Source of the DNA: Chlamydiota bacterium
GTDB lineage: Bacteria; Chlamydiota; Chlamydiia; Chlamydiales; Rhabdochlamydiaceae
DNA length: 11,514 nt
Direction: 5' to 3'
NCBI GenBank assembly: GCA_016866585.1
Contig: VGMB01000031.1
Location: forward strand, 1-11,514
Shown: in pieces, positions 1 through 5,941 of the stretch
How the letters are laid out: every line of letters starts with the position of its first letter
How positions within the stretch are numbered: position 1 is the first letter of the stretch
Notes under the pieces: generated by a model
What the model was told of the DNA's origin: nothing
The model's input: the letters and a program-made list of their open reading frames with translations, nothing else
Database searches by the model: none
Translations under genes and position numbers: made by a program

Positions 1-333
1 AAAACGTCCACCCAGGACTTCCATTTGCTCTTCATTTTCCTTGCGGAAATCATATACAACTTTAGTCGTTTGAACAGGATCACTTTCTGCAAATACAACG
101 CCTATATGGCCTTGTAAATCTTTTTTATCGATAGTGAAGCCTGATTGCTCAGCAGCTTTAATGAGCATACGCTTTTTTACAACTTCAAACGAACCGCCTG
201 ATTGTGCTACTTTCATTCTAAAATCCGCAGCTTTGTTTGGATTTAATTTTTTGTAGCATGTAAGAACGATCGCTTGTGAGTTGTCAATTTTCTCTCTGAT
301 TTCATTCAGTAACAAAGTCTTTTCTTGTCTCAT
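1..333 (-). CDS. rplJ: 50S ribosomal protein L10 (partial, C-terminus off the left edge)
   Basis: L10 forms the base of the ribosomal stalk: its N-terminal domain binds 23S rRNA and its C-terminal helix carries L7/L12 dimers, which recruit translation factors. The visible 111 codons start MRQEKTLLLNEIREKI and continue with the L10 pattern of an N-terminal helix, a strand around AIVLTCYKKL, and a KKRMLIKAA segment. The bacterial family is about 165-175 residues, so roughly the last third, including the L7/L12-binding helix, lies outside the window. The ATG is preceded by a GGGGG ribosome-binding site inside the end of rplA, and only 3 bases separate the rplA stop from this start. That makes co-transcription and translational coupling likely. 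The identification rests on sequence pattern together with position after rplK and rplA. Confidence 0.93.
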   Translation of the reverse strand, partial: MRQEKTLLLNEIREKIDNSQAIVLTCYKKLNPNKAADFRMKVAQSGGSFEVVKKRMLIKAAEQSGFTIDKKDLQGHIGVVFAESDPVQTTKVVYDFRKENEEQMEVLGGRF

Positions 334-336
334 GTT

Positions 337-1044
337 TTATCCCCCATGAATCTCAGATACGGAATGTAGATCAATTTTCAATCCAGGACCCATTGTTGAG
401 GATAGGCATATAGACTTAACAAACTGACCTTTTGCCGTTGCAGGACGAGACTTGCCAACTGCGTTAAGGAATGTAGAGATGTTTTGCAACAACGAATCTT
501 TTTGGAAAGAAAGCTTTCCAACCATGTTGTTGATAACACCGCTTTTATCAGATTTATATTCAATTTTACCGGCCTTAACTTCTGTTACAGCTTTTGCTAC
601 GTCAGCAGTTACAGTGCCTGCTTTGGGTGTTGGCATTAAACCTCTTGGGCCTAATACTTTACCGAATTTACCAACTTCACGCATCATATCTGGTGTAGCT
701 ATGACAGCGTTAAAGTCCATCCACCCGTTTTTCAGTTTTTCTAGAAGTTCTTCATTTCCGGCAAAATCAGCGCCAGCATCTAATGCTTCCTTAATTTTTT
801 CTCCTCGTGCAAACACAACGAGAACAATTTTCTTCCCTGTACCGTTCGGTAGTGATACAGTTCCGCGCACCTGCTGATCTGACTTTGACGAATCTACGCC
901 TGTTTTCAGCGAAACTTCCACCGATTGATCAAACTTGACCGGTGGACATTTTTTTAATAAATCGATAGCTTCTGAAATTGTATAACTCTTTTCTGAGCTT
1001 ACAACCTTAGCTATCTCCCGAAATCTTTTGCTATGATGCGTCAT
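337..1044 (-). CDS. rplA: 50S ribosomal protein L1
   Basis: L1 binds 23S rRNA at the L1 stalk and helps move deacylated tRNA out of the E site; in other bacteria it also represses its own operon by binding mRNA. The 235 residues match the usual family length and are intact. Recognisable parts are the N-terminal SKRFREIAKVV, the domain II segment with FGKVLGPRGLMPTPKAGTV, and the C-terminal signature around VTEVKAGKIEYKSDKSGVI, which contacts RNA. It follows rplK by 7 bases; AAGG in the last codons of rplK can serve as its ribosome-binding site. No other start fits as well, because the first ATG gives the family's normal N-terminus. Confidence 0.97.
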   Translation of the reverse strand: MTHHSKRFREIAKVVSSEKSYTISEAIDLLKKCPPVKFDQSVEVSLKTGVDSSKSDQQVRGTVSLPNGTGKKIVLVVFARGEKIKEALDAGADFAGNEELLEKLKNGWMDFNAVIATPDMMREVGKFGKVLGPRGLMPTPKAGTVTADVAKAVTEVKAGKIEYKSDKSGVINNMVGKLSFQKDSLLQNISTFLNAVGKSRPATAKGQFVKSICLSSTMGPGLKIDLHSVSEIHGG

Positions 1045-1051
1045 ATTTATT

Positions 1052-1480
1052 CTAGCCTTCGATTATGTCGACTCCCATCGAGCGGGCAGTCCCCATGACA
1101 AGCCGCATTGCAGCCTCTTCGGAATTAATACGCATATCGCAAGCTTTAGATTTTGCAATCTTTTTTACTTGTGTATGAGTAAGCTTTCCAACTTTGTCTC
1201 TGTTGGGAACTTTAGAACCCGACTCTATTCCAAGCTCTTTTAAAATTAAGCGTGAAGTAGGAGGTTGTTTTGTAACAAATGTAAAGGATTTATCTGCAAA
1301 GACACTGATTAAAACTGGTAGAATATCTCCAGCTTTATCTTGTGTTTTAGCATTAAACTCTTTACAAAAAGCCATGATATTAACACCGGCTCCACCTAAG
1401 GCAGGACCAATAGGAGGTGCTGGGTTGGCCTTTCCTGCAGGAATCTGCAGTTTGATGATTTTAACGAGTTTTTTTGCCAT
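1052..1480 (-). CDS. rplK: 50S ribosomal protein L11
   Basis: L11 binds the GTPase-associated centre of 23S rRNA and takes part in EF-G and EF-Tu function and in the stringent response through RelA. All 142 residues are present, the normal length. The N-terminal domain shows KLQIPAGKANPAPPIGPALG, with the proline-rich motif that faces the factor-binding site. The C-terminal rRNA-binding domain ends in GTARSMGVDIIEG, a typical L11 terminus. The ATG is preceded by AGGAAT a few bases upstream. It lies 31 bases after nusG and directly before rplA, the standard bacterial order. The short nusG-rplK gap shows no obvious L1-binding hairpin. Confidence 0.97.
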   Translation of the reverse strand: MAKKLVKIIKLQIPAGKANPAPPIGPALGGAGVNIMAFCKEFNAKTQDKAGDILPVLISVFADKSFTFVTKQPPTSRLILKELGIESGSKVPNRDKVGKLTHTQVKKIAKSKACDMRINSEEAAMRLVMGTARSMGVDIIEG

Positions 1481-1511
1481 TTTTATTCCTTAAAATACAA
1501 TCAATAAATCT

Positions 1512-2060
1512 CTAAGAAACTTCTGTTTCAGCAGGAGCTTGCTCTACCTGCCAAAATTCTAAGTCATCAACGCGCGTCTCTCTCCCGAAGATCGAAACCA
1601 TAACACTTAATCTTCCCTTATCGTGGAAGACCTCGTTTACAGTTCCAATAAAGTTCACAAATACGCCATCGTTAATTTTAACCTTGTCGCCCACAGATAT
1701 ATTATGCTTCTGAACGACACCTTTTTTCTTTTCTTCGAGGTCATTTAATATCGCATCGACCTCGCTTTGAGGAAGCGGAGTAGGTTTCTCGCCCCCTAAA
1801 AACTCAAGAACGCCGTTTGTGTTTTTAACGTACATCCATGAATCATCAGTTAAAGTCATTTTTACTAAGATGTATCCAGGCCACATCTTCTTTTCACTGA
1901 TCTTTTGCTGACCTTTTTTCACTTCAGCAACATTCTCAGTTGGAACTAAAATATCTTCTATAAGTTCGGCCATACCTTTAGATTCTCTATGATCTTCAAG
2001 GTTTTTTTTCACTTTTTTCTCTTGTCCAGAAATGACTTGTATCACATACCACTTATGCAT
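1512..2060 (-). CDS. nusG: transcription termination/antitermination factor NusG
   Basis: NusG binds RNA polymerase, raises elongation speed and links it to Rho or to the ribosome through its KOW domain. The 182 residues agree with the typical length of about 180. The NGN domain covers about residues 1-105, starting HKWYVIQVISGQEKKV and containing MWPGYILVKM, the polymerase-contacting core. The KOW domain covers about residues 122-175, with VGDKVKINDGVF and a final VDDLEFWQVE strand. The last ten residues are a short acidic tail. A strong AAAGGAGA ribosome-binding site sits just ahead of the ATG and settles the start. It follows secE by 16 bases, the near-universal secE-nusG pair. Confidence 0.97.
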   Translation of the reverse strand: MHKWYVIQVISGQEKKVKKNLEDHRESKGMAELIEDILVPTENVAEVKKGQQKISEKKMWPGYILVKMTLTDDSWMYVKNTNGVLEFLGGEKPTPLPQSEVDAILNDLEEKKKGVVQKHNISVGDKVKINDGVFVNFIGTVNEVFHDKGRLSVMVSIFGRETRVDDLEFWQVEQAPAETEVS

Positions 2061-2076
2061 GAGTCTCCTTTCCCAG

Positions 2077-2358
2077 TTAGCCGAAAATAAAATGCAAAGT
2101 CTTTTTAATCGTCTCTAAAAGACCCTTCACACACAAATCGACAAAATAAACACTAAAGCCAAAAACAAAAGCTGAAAGTACAACCATTTTCGTAGAGAAG
2201 AACAACTCAGCCCTTGATGTCCAAGTAACCTTTTTCAATTCTTCTTTTAAGTCATACACGTAATCAAAGAAAGAACGCCTCTTCTTAACACTAGAAGACG
2301 CATCGATCTCTTCTTTTCCAGAGGAAACTTTATCAACTTTAACGTCCATAATGCTCAT
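2077..2358 (-). CDS. secE: preprotein translocase subunit SecE
   Basis: SecE is the essential clamp subunit of the SecYEG channel in the inner membrane. The 93-residue protein has the single-helix form found in most bacteria. It has a charged N-terminus of about 28 residues, then the amphipathic segment FDYVYDLKEELKKVTWTSRA (about 31-50) with the conserved EELKKVTW motif, then one membrane helix at about residues 53-76. A second in-frame ATG three codons downstream could be the true start; neither ATG has a clear ribosome-binding site. It lies 41 bases downstream of tRNA-Trp and 16 bases before nusG, so it may depend on transcription passing through the tRNA. Confidence 0.94.
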   Translation of the reverse strand: MSIMDVKVDKVSSGKEEIDASSSVKKRRSFFDYVYDLKEELKKVTWTSRAELFFSTKMVVLSAFVFGFSVYFVDLCVKGLLETIKKTLHFIFG

Positions 2359-2399
2359 ATTTTATTCAAGCTTTGTAGTTTATGATGTTAATTTATAAT

Positions 2400-2472
2400 C
2401 GAGTGCGGAGGGATTCGAACCCCCGACCGGCGACTTTGGAGATCGCTGCTCTACCAGCTGAGCTACACACCC
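2400..2472 (-). tRNA. tRNA-Trp (anticodon CCA)
   Basis: The minus strand folds into a full cloverleaf of 73 bases. The acceptor stem GGGTGTG pairs with CGCACTC (two G-U pairs). The D arm is GCTC/GAGC. The anticodon stem GCGAT/GTCGC holds the loop CTCCAAA, giving anticodon CCA for Trp. The T arm carries GTTCGAATC. The discriminator is G, as expected for Trp. The CCA end is not encoded. It lies between tuf and secE, the chlamydial arrangement. Confidence 0.96.
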
Positions 2473-2499
2473 ACAATTTAAGCTACTTACTTTACACAA

Positions 2500-2531
2500 T
2501 AAGCAGATTCTTCAGAAGAAGAATCTGCTTA
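2500..2531 (-). terminator. Perfect 14-bp hairpin between tuf and tRNA-Trp (terminator or processing site)
   Basis: AAGCAGATTCTTC pairs exactly with GAAGAATCTGCTT across an AGAA loop, and an outer T-A pair adds a fourteenth base pair. It begins 21 bases after the tuf stop and ends 27 bases before tRNA-Trp on the minus strand. No U-run follows it on that strand, so it is not a classic intrinsic terminator. It may be an RNase III-type processing site or an mRNA-stabilising 3' hairpin for tuf that still lets polymerase reach tRNA-Trp and secE. The structure is seen directly; the role is inferred. Confidence 0.6.
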
Positions 2532-2552
2532 AACTTCAATTTAAATCTTTTC

Positions 2553-3737
2553 TTATTGAATAATCTTGGAAACAGTACCTGCACCAATTGTTCTACCACC
2601 CTCACGGATAGCAAATCTCATACCTTCTTCCATCGCGATAGGGCTTATGAGCTCAGCAGCGAACTCAATGTTATCGCCTGGCATAACCATCTCTGTACCC
2701 TCTGGGAGAGTTACAGTTCCTGTTACGTCTGTTGTACGGAAGTAGAATTGAGGTCTATATCCTGTAAAGAACGGCTTGTGACGTCCACCTTCATCTTTCG
2801 TAAGAACGTAAACCGTTCCCATGAACTTCGTGTGTGGCTTACATGTGTTAGGAGCAGCAAGAACCATACCACGCTCGATATCTTTCTTATCAACACCGCG
2901 TAAGAGAATACCAACGTTTTCACCAGCACGAGCTTCGTCAAGGATCTTATTGAACATCTCAAGACCTGTAGCAACAGTCTCACGTGTATCACGAATACCA
3001 ACGAGCTGAAGTTTATCGTTAACTCTTACAATACCTCTCTCTACACGACCTGTAGCAACTGTACCACGACCGGAGATAGAGAATACGTCTTCGATTGGCA
3101 TTAAGAATGGCTTATCAACTTCACGAGTTGGAGTTGGGATCTTCTCATCAACTGTAGCCATGAGAGTCTTAATTGCTTCAACGTATTGAGCTTCACCTTC
3201 TAAAGCCTTTAAAGCAGATCCTCTGATGATTGGCACATCGTTGTAACCTTTCGCTGAAAGAAGCTCTTGAAGTTCCATCTCAACTAAGTCAACAAGCTCT
3301 TCATCACCTTTGCCGATCATATCCATTTTATTTAGGAATACAACTATAGCAGGCACACCTACTTGACGAGCTAGGAGTATGTGCTCTTTTGTTTGAGGCA
3401 TAGCACCGTCAGTAGCAGCAACAACGAGTATCGCTCCGTCCATCTGAGCAGCACCTGTAATCATGTTTTTTACGTAGTCAGCGTGACCTGGGCAGTCTAC
3501 GTGAGCGTAGTGACGATTTGGTGTTTCATATTCAACGTGCGTGGAGTTAATAGTAATACCACGAGCTTTTTCTTCTGGTGTGTTGTCAATAGAAGCATAG
3601 TCTCTAAACTTCGCTCCACCTGCTTCAGCCAATACTTTTGTAATAGCCGCAGTTAAAGATGTTTTACCGTGGTCAACGTGACCGATTGTGCCGATGTTGA
3701 CGTGCGGCTTATTTCTTTGAAATGTTTCTTTTGCCAT
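2553..3737 (-). CDS. tuf: elongation factor Tu
   Basis: EF-Tu carries aminoacyl-tRNA to the ribosome as a GTP complex. The 394-residue protein has every GTPase motif: GHVDHGKT at 19-26 (P-loop), DCPGH at 81-85 (G3), NKMD at 136-139 (G4) and GSALK at 173-177 (G5). Domains II and III are complete and end in GTVSKIIQ. The open frame continues about 39 codons further upstream, but that part is a translation of tRNA-Thr and its spacer. The real start is MAKETFQRNKPHVN, with a strong GGAGG ribosome-binding site 8 bases before the ATG. It sits between two tRNA genes in the infA-secE block. Only this one copy is visible here. Confidence 0.98.
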   Translation of the reverse strand: MAKETFQRNKPHVNIGTIGHVDHGKTSLTAAITKVLAEAGGAKFRDYASIDNTPEEKARGITINSTHVEYETPNRHYAHVDCPGHADYVKNMITGAAQMDGAILVVAATDGAMPQTKEHILLARQVGVPAIVVFLNKMDMIGKGDEELVDLVEMELQELLSAKGYNDVPIIRGSALKALEGEAQYVEAIKTLMATVDEKIPTPTREVDKPFLMPIEDVFSISGRGTVATGRVERGIVRVNDKLQLVGIRDTRETVATGLEMFNKILDEARAGENVGILLRGVDKKDIERGMVLAAPNTCKPHTKFMGTVYVLTKDEGGRHKPFFTGYRPQFYFRTTDVTGTVTLPEGTEMVMPGDNIEFAAELISPIAMEEGMRFAIREGGRTIGAGTVSKIIQ

Positions 3738-3745
3738 TATTCCAT

Positions 3746-3750
3746 CCTCC
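3746..3750 (-). promoter_or_regulatory. Ribosome-binding site of tuf
   Basis: GGAGG on the minus strand lies 8 bases ahead of the MAKETFQR start. It separates the true EF-Tu start from the longer open frame that runs back through tRNA-Thr. Confidence 0.85.
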
Positions 3751-3796
3751 GGTTGGCTCCAGTATCTATACAAATTTGTTTGTTTGTTGATTAGTT

Positions 3797-3868
3797 TGCC
3801 CAAAATAGGAATTGAACCTACGACCGCTTGCTTACCATGCAAGTGCTCTACCACTGAGCTATCTGGGC
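3797..3868 (-). tRNA. tRNA-Thr (anticodon GGT)
   Basis: A 72-base cloverleaf reads on the minus strand. The acceptor stem GCCCAGA pairs with TTTGGGC (one G-U pair). The D arm is GCTC/GAGC with a short loop. The anticodon stem CTTGC/GCAAG holds the loop ATGGTAA, giving anticodon GGT for Thr. The T arm is GTAGG/CCTAT around TTCAATT. The discriminator is A. The CCA end is not encoded. It lies between infA and tuf, 59 bases before the tuf ATG, so tuf mRNA is probably released by tRNA processing or made from a nearby promoter. Confidence 0.95.
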
Positions 3869-3984
3869 GAATCCATTAATCTAAAAATCAAGTTTTAAGT
3901 CGAAAGTTTATAAGCTTATTCTGCTATGCAATTTTAAATCAAGACCAATAATTTAATGATATTTTTTTAAGAGAACTACCTCTC

Positions 3985-4203
3985 TTATCTTTGTCTATAG
4001 ATAATTCGTGCTTTTGATAGATCATAAGGAGACATTTCAACTGTCACCACATCCCCTACCAAAACTCTTATGTTTCTCATGCGCATTTTTCCGCATAAGT
4101 GAGCTATAACATGCATACCGTTTTGTAATACTACTCGGAAATTCATATTTGGTAGCAATTCTTCGATTGTTCCGTCAATCTTAATGGTGTCTTCTTTTGG
4201 CAT
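3985..4203 (-). CDS. infA: translation initiation factor IF-1
   Basis: IF-1 is a single OB-fold protein that occupies the 30S A site during initiation and works with IF-2 and IF-3. The 72 residues match the family length. The sequence starts MPKEDTIKIDGTIEELLPN, contains VVLQNGMHVIAHLCGKMRM, and closes with the typical GDVVTVEMSPYDLSKARIIYR. There is no good Shine-Dalgarno sequence ahead of the ATG. It is the first gene of the long minus-strand translation block and follows a consensus-like promoter. The stop codon region can form a small 6-bp hairpin (AAGAGA/TCTCTT), but it is followed by A's rather than T's on the transcribed strand, so it is not a terminator. Confidence 0.97.
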   Translation of the reverse strand: MPKEDTIKIDGTIEELLPNMNFRVVLQNGMHVIAHLCGKMRMRNIRVLVGDVVTVEMSPYDLSKARIIYRQR

Positions 4204-4238
4204 ATATTAGGTCGCTTAAAGTTACTTAAAACTTGAAC

Positions 4239-4268
4239 TATAAAACTAGATTTATCCGTTTATGTCAA
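4239..4268 (-). promoter_or_regulatory. Promoter for infA and the downstream translation operon
   Basis: On the minus strand a perfect TTGACA -35 is followed after 18 bases by TTTATA, a fair -10. This predicts an RNA start about 30 bases before the infA ATG. It is the best housekeeping-sigma (chlamydial sigma-66) site in the divergent region and could drive infA, both tRNAs, tuf and perhaps genes beyond. This is inferred from sequence only. Confidence 0.6.
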
Positions 4269-4341
4269 ACCTATTTACACAAACGATGTTTTTTCAATTT
4301 ATTTTTCTCAGAATCGCAACTAGTATTTAGTAATTAAAACC

Positions 4342-4371
4342 TTGACCAGTCGATTTCCGATAGAGTAAAAT
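4342..4371 (+). promoter_or_regulatory. Promoter for the sufE-like gene
   Basis: TTGACC, 18 bases, then TAAAAT is a near-consensus housekeeping promoter and would start RNA about 28 bases ahead of the ATG. A second AT-rich -10-like site, TATAAAT, follows at 4377-4383. It is divergent from the infA promoter, with about 70 bases between the two -35 elements. Confidence 0.5.
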
Positions 4372-4405
4372 CTTGGTATAAATACTACTAGAGCAAACAA
4401 AATTT

Positions 4406-4855
4406 ATGTCCAGTAACGACACACCCTCAAACTCATCCTTATATGGATCAAAAAGCATCGTAAAAATATTTGAAAAAATCACATCAAATGAAATGATTTA
4501 TCAAAAAATCATTGAATTAGGAAGTTTAAATAAGAATTTTCCTCACGATCAAATTATATCTGAAAATCTTGTGTCTGGATGTCAAAGCACTGTATATCTT
4601 TATTCATACTCAATCGACAACAAGCTTTTTTTTGAATCAACTTCTGATGCTTTGATATCTTCTGGACTCGCTTTCATAGCAGCAAAGGCATATAGCGGGC
4701 TTACAGCAGAAGAAATTTTAAAAACCCCTCCATCTTTCATTGAAGAAATTGGATTACATAGCAATCTAACACCTAGCAGATCTAATGGTCTTCAAAGTAT
4801 GATTTCTTTAATCAAACAAAAAGCTTTACAACACTACATGAAAACTTCGAAGTAA
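4406..4855 (+). CDS. sufE: SufE-type cysteine desulfurase sulfur acceptor
   Basis: SufE takes persulfide sulfur from the cysteine desulfurase SufS and passes it to the SufBCD scaffold for Fe-S cluster assembly in the cytoplasm. The 149-residue protein shows the SufE signature. The helix MIYQKIIELGSLNKNFP is followed by SGCQSTVYLY, where Cys-59 is the expected catalytic persulfide-carrying residue. Then come ESTSDALISSGLAFIAAKAYSG (C-terminal family hallmark), PPSFIEEIGL and NLTPSRSNGLQSM. The N-terminus has about 20 extra residues rich in Ser and Asn compared with E. coli SufE (138 residues). No SufS or SufBCD gene is nearby, so it stands apart from its partners. There is no clear Shine-Dalgarno sequence. 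The start is the only suitable ATG before the conserved region. Confidence 0.88.
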   Translation: MSSNDTPSNSSLYGSKSIVKIFEKITSNEMIYQKIIELGSLNKNFPHDQIISENLVSGCQSTVYLYSYSIDNKLFFESTSDALISSGLAFIAAKAYSGLTAEEILKTPPSFIEEIGLHSNLTPSRSNGLQSMISLIKQKALQHYMKTSK

Positions 4856-4888
4856 GATATTCAATTGCTCGCACAATAACCTTAATTA

Positions 4889-4897
4889 TGCTATAAT
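4889..4897 (+). promoter_or_regulatory. Extended -10 promoter for the Inc-like gene
   Basis: TGCTATAAT contains a perfect TATAAT preceded by the TGn extension. No good -35 sits at the usual distance (TTGCTC is 21 bases upstream), which is common for extended -10 promoters. RNA would start about 43 bases before the ATG, so the gene can be expressed independently of sufE. Confidence 0.55.
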
Positions 4898-4946
4898 TTA
4901 ATATTAAATAATTTTTCCAATTAACCATCATTTAAGCAAGGTATTT

Positions 4947-5885
4947 ATGGGAAGTGCTGTTAATTCAATATTCAATACATGCTGTGGAAATAAATCTGCA
5001 AAGCCAAGCAATTCAGACAAGCAACAGGCAGTCAACTATCTTAATAGATCTGTTGAAGACATATCTGAAAAAACAGAAAACTATTATCGCATGCTAAAAG
5101 GTCTCAATTTAACAGCTGCTGTAGTAACTGGAACTGTCGTTTTAGTTGCAGTAACAGTTGGATCTATTGCCATTGGATTATTTGCACCTGAGGCTATAAT
5201 AGCTATCCCATTCGTAAGTATGGCTATTGCAGGAGTAGCTATTTCATTCATTAAGCAAAGACTAGCTAAAGCAATAAATGCTGAACACATAGCTGAGACC
5301 TGTAAAAAGATCAGATCTATTGAGAAAAAAATTCCGACCAACACACCACAGCTAGTAAAGAAGTTAAACGATCTAGGCATCACCCCCTCTGATATTAAAG
5401 ATTCCAGAGTTAAAGATAACATCTCAAAATTACGTCCACTTATAGCCCATTACGAGTACTGGCATAACCTTGCAAAAGATTTTGAAAAGCAATCTCAAAA
5501 ATTAAGAGATGAACAAGCTGAGCACTTAAGAAAGTTTCCATCTGAAATTGAAGAAGTTAATAAAATGCGTATATCATCGATTGCAAGTGGTGAATCTGCA
5601 TTAATTTGTAAAACAAAAGCAGCATTTTACCTAGGCTTATTAAAAAACCCTAGATTCTCCAAGGAAATGAACGAAACAATATTATTTAATGAAACTGTTG
5701 ACAGTAGCGACATAAGTCAGGATATACATATTCTAGGAAAAAGAGCATTAGCAGAACACTTTGGGGACCTTAGAGAACGTAATATTTTAAAAATTAACCA
5801 AAGCGGAAACAAATCAACAGTTCTCACTCATGATCAGTTGAAATCAATTTCAGAAAGAAATTTATCTGCAATGATTTTTGCATAA
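4947..5885 (+). CDS. Candidate inclusion membrane (Inc-like) protein, function unknown
   Basis: I do not recognise a named family. The 312-residue protein has a soluble N-terminus of about 53 residues, then two hydrophobic segments (about 54-79 and 83-103) separated by only a short turn at APEA, then about 200 hydrophilic, Lys/Glu-rich residues. Part of that tail, about 155-210, looks helical and possibly coiled coil. This tight two-lobed hairpin is the defining feature of chlamydial Inc proteins, which are exported by type III secretion and inserted in the host-derived inclusion membrane with both ends facing the host cytosol. There is no cleavable signal peptide. An AAGG ribosome-binding site lies 5 bases ahead of the ATG. 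It sits between two conserved minus-strand blocks, 91 bases after sufE. An ordinary inner-membrane protein with a two-helix hairpin cannot be excluded. Confidence 0.72.
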   Translation: MGSAVNSIFNTCCGNKSAKPSNSDKQQAVNYLNRSVEDISEKTENYYRMLKGLNLTAAVVTGTVVLVAVTVGSIAIGLFAPEAIIAIPFVSMAIAGVAISFIKQRLAKAINAEHIAETCKKIRSIEKKIPTNTPQLVKKLNDLGITPSDIKDSRVKDNISKLRPLIAHYEYWHNLAKDFEKQSQKLRDEQAEHLRKFPSEIEEVNKMRISSIASGESALICKTKAAFYLGLLKNPRFSKEMNETILFNETVDSSDISQDIHILGKRALAEHFGDLRERNILKINQSGNKSTVLTHDQLKSISERNLSAMIFA

Positions 5886-5941
5886 CGCAAATTGGTAGCT
5901 TAAAGTAGAAACCTCGAACTTTTTCATAACAACAAAAAGAG

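Noticed and set aside
452..1493. Plus-strand open frames opposite rplA and rplK
   Set aside because: Antisense shadows of well-conserved ribosomal protein genes, with no ribosome-binding sites or family features.
1481..1511. L1-binding leader before rplK
   Set aside because: The 31-base gap shows no hairpin resembling the L1 site.
2382..2903. Plus-strand open frame across tRNA-Trp and the end of tuf
   Set aside because: Its N-terminus is the antisense of the tRNA (a common artefact, RRDSNPRP) and the rest is antisense to EF-Tu.
3738..3854. N-terminal extension of EF-Tu by about 39 residues
   Set aside because: It is a read-through of tRNA-Thr and its spacer. The MAKETFQR start has a strong ribosome-binding site and gives the normal 394-residue length.
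3967..3990. Small hairpin at the infA stop as a terminator
   Set aside because: On the transcribed strand the 6-bp stem is followed by A's, not T's.
4947..4985. Eukaryotic-type lipidation signal (Met-Gly start and Cys-12/Cys-13) on the Inc-like protein
   Set aside because: Position 6 is Asn rather than Ser/Thr, so the N-myristoylation pattern is not met; two cysteines alone are not evidence.
5886..5941. Bidirectional terminator between the Inc-like gene and the M24 peptidase gene
   Set aside because: AACTTTTT and AAAAAGAGTT pair only with a bulge and the stem is short and AT-rich. Convergent genes make a terminator likely here, but I cannot point to a convincing one.
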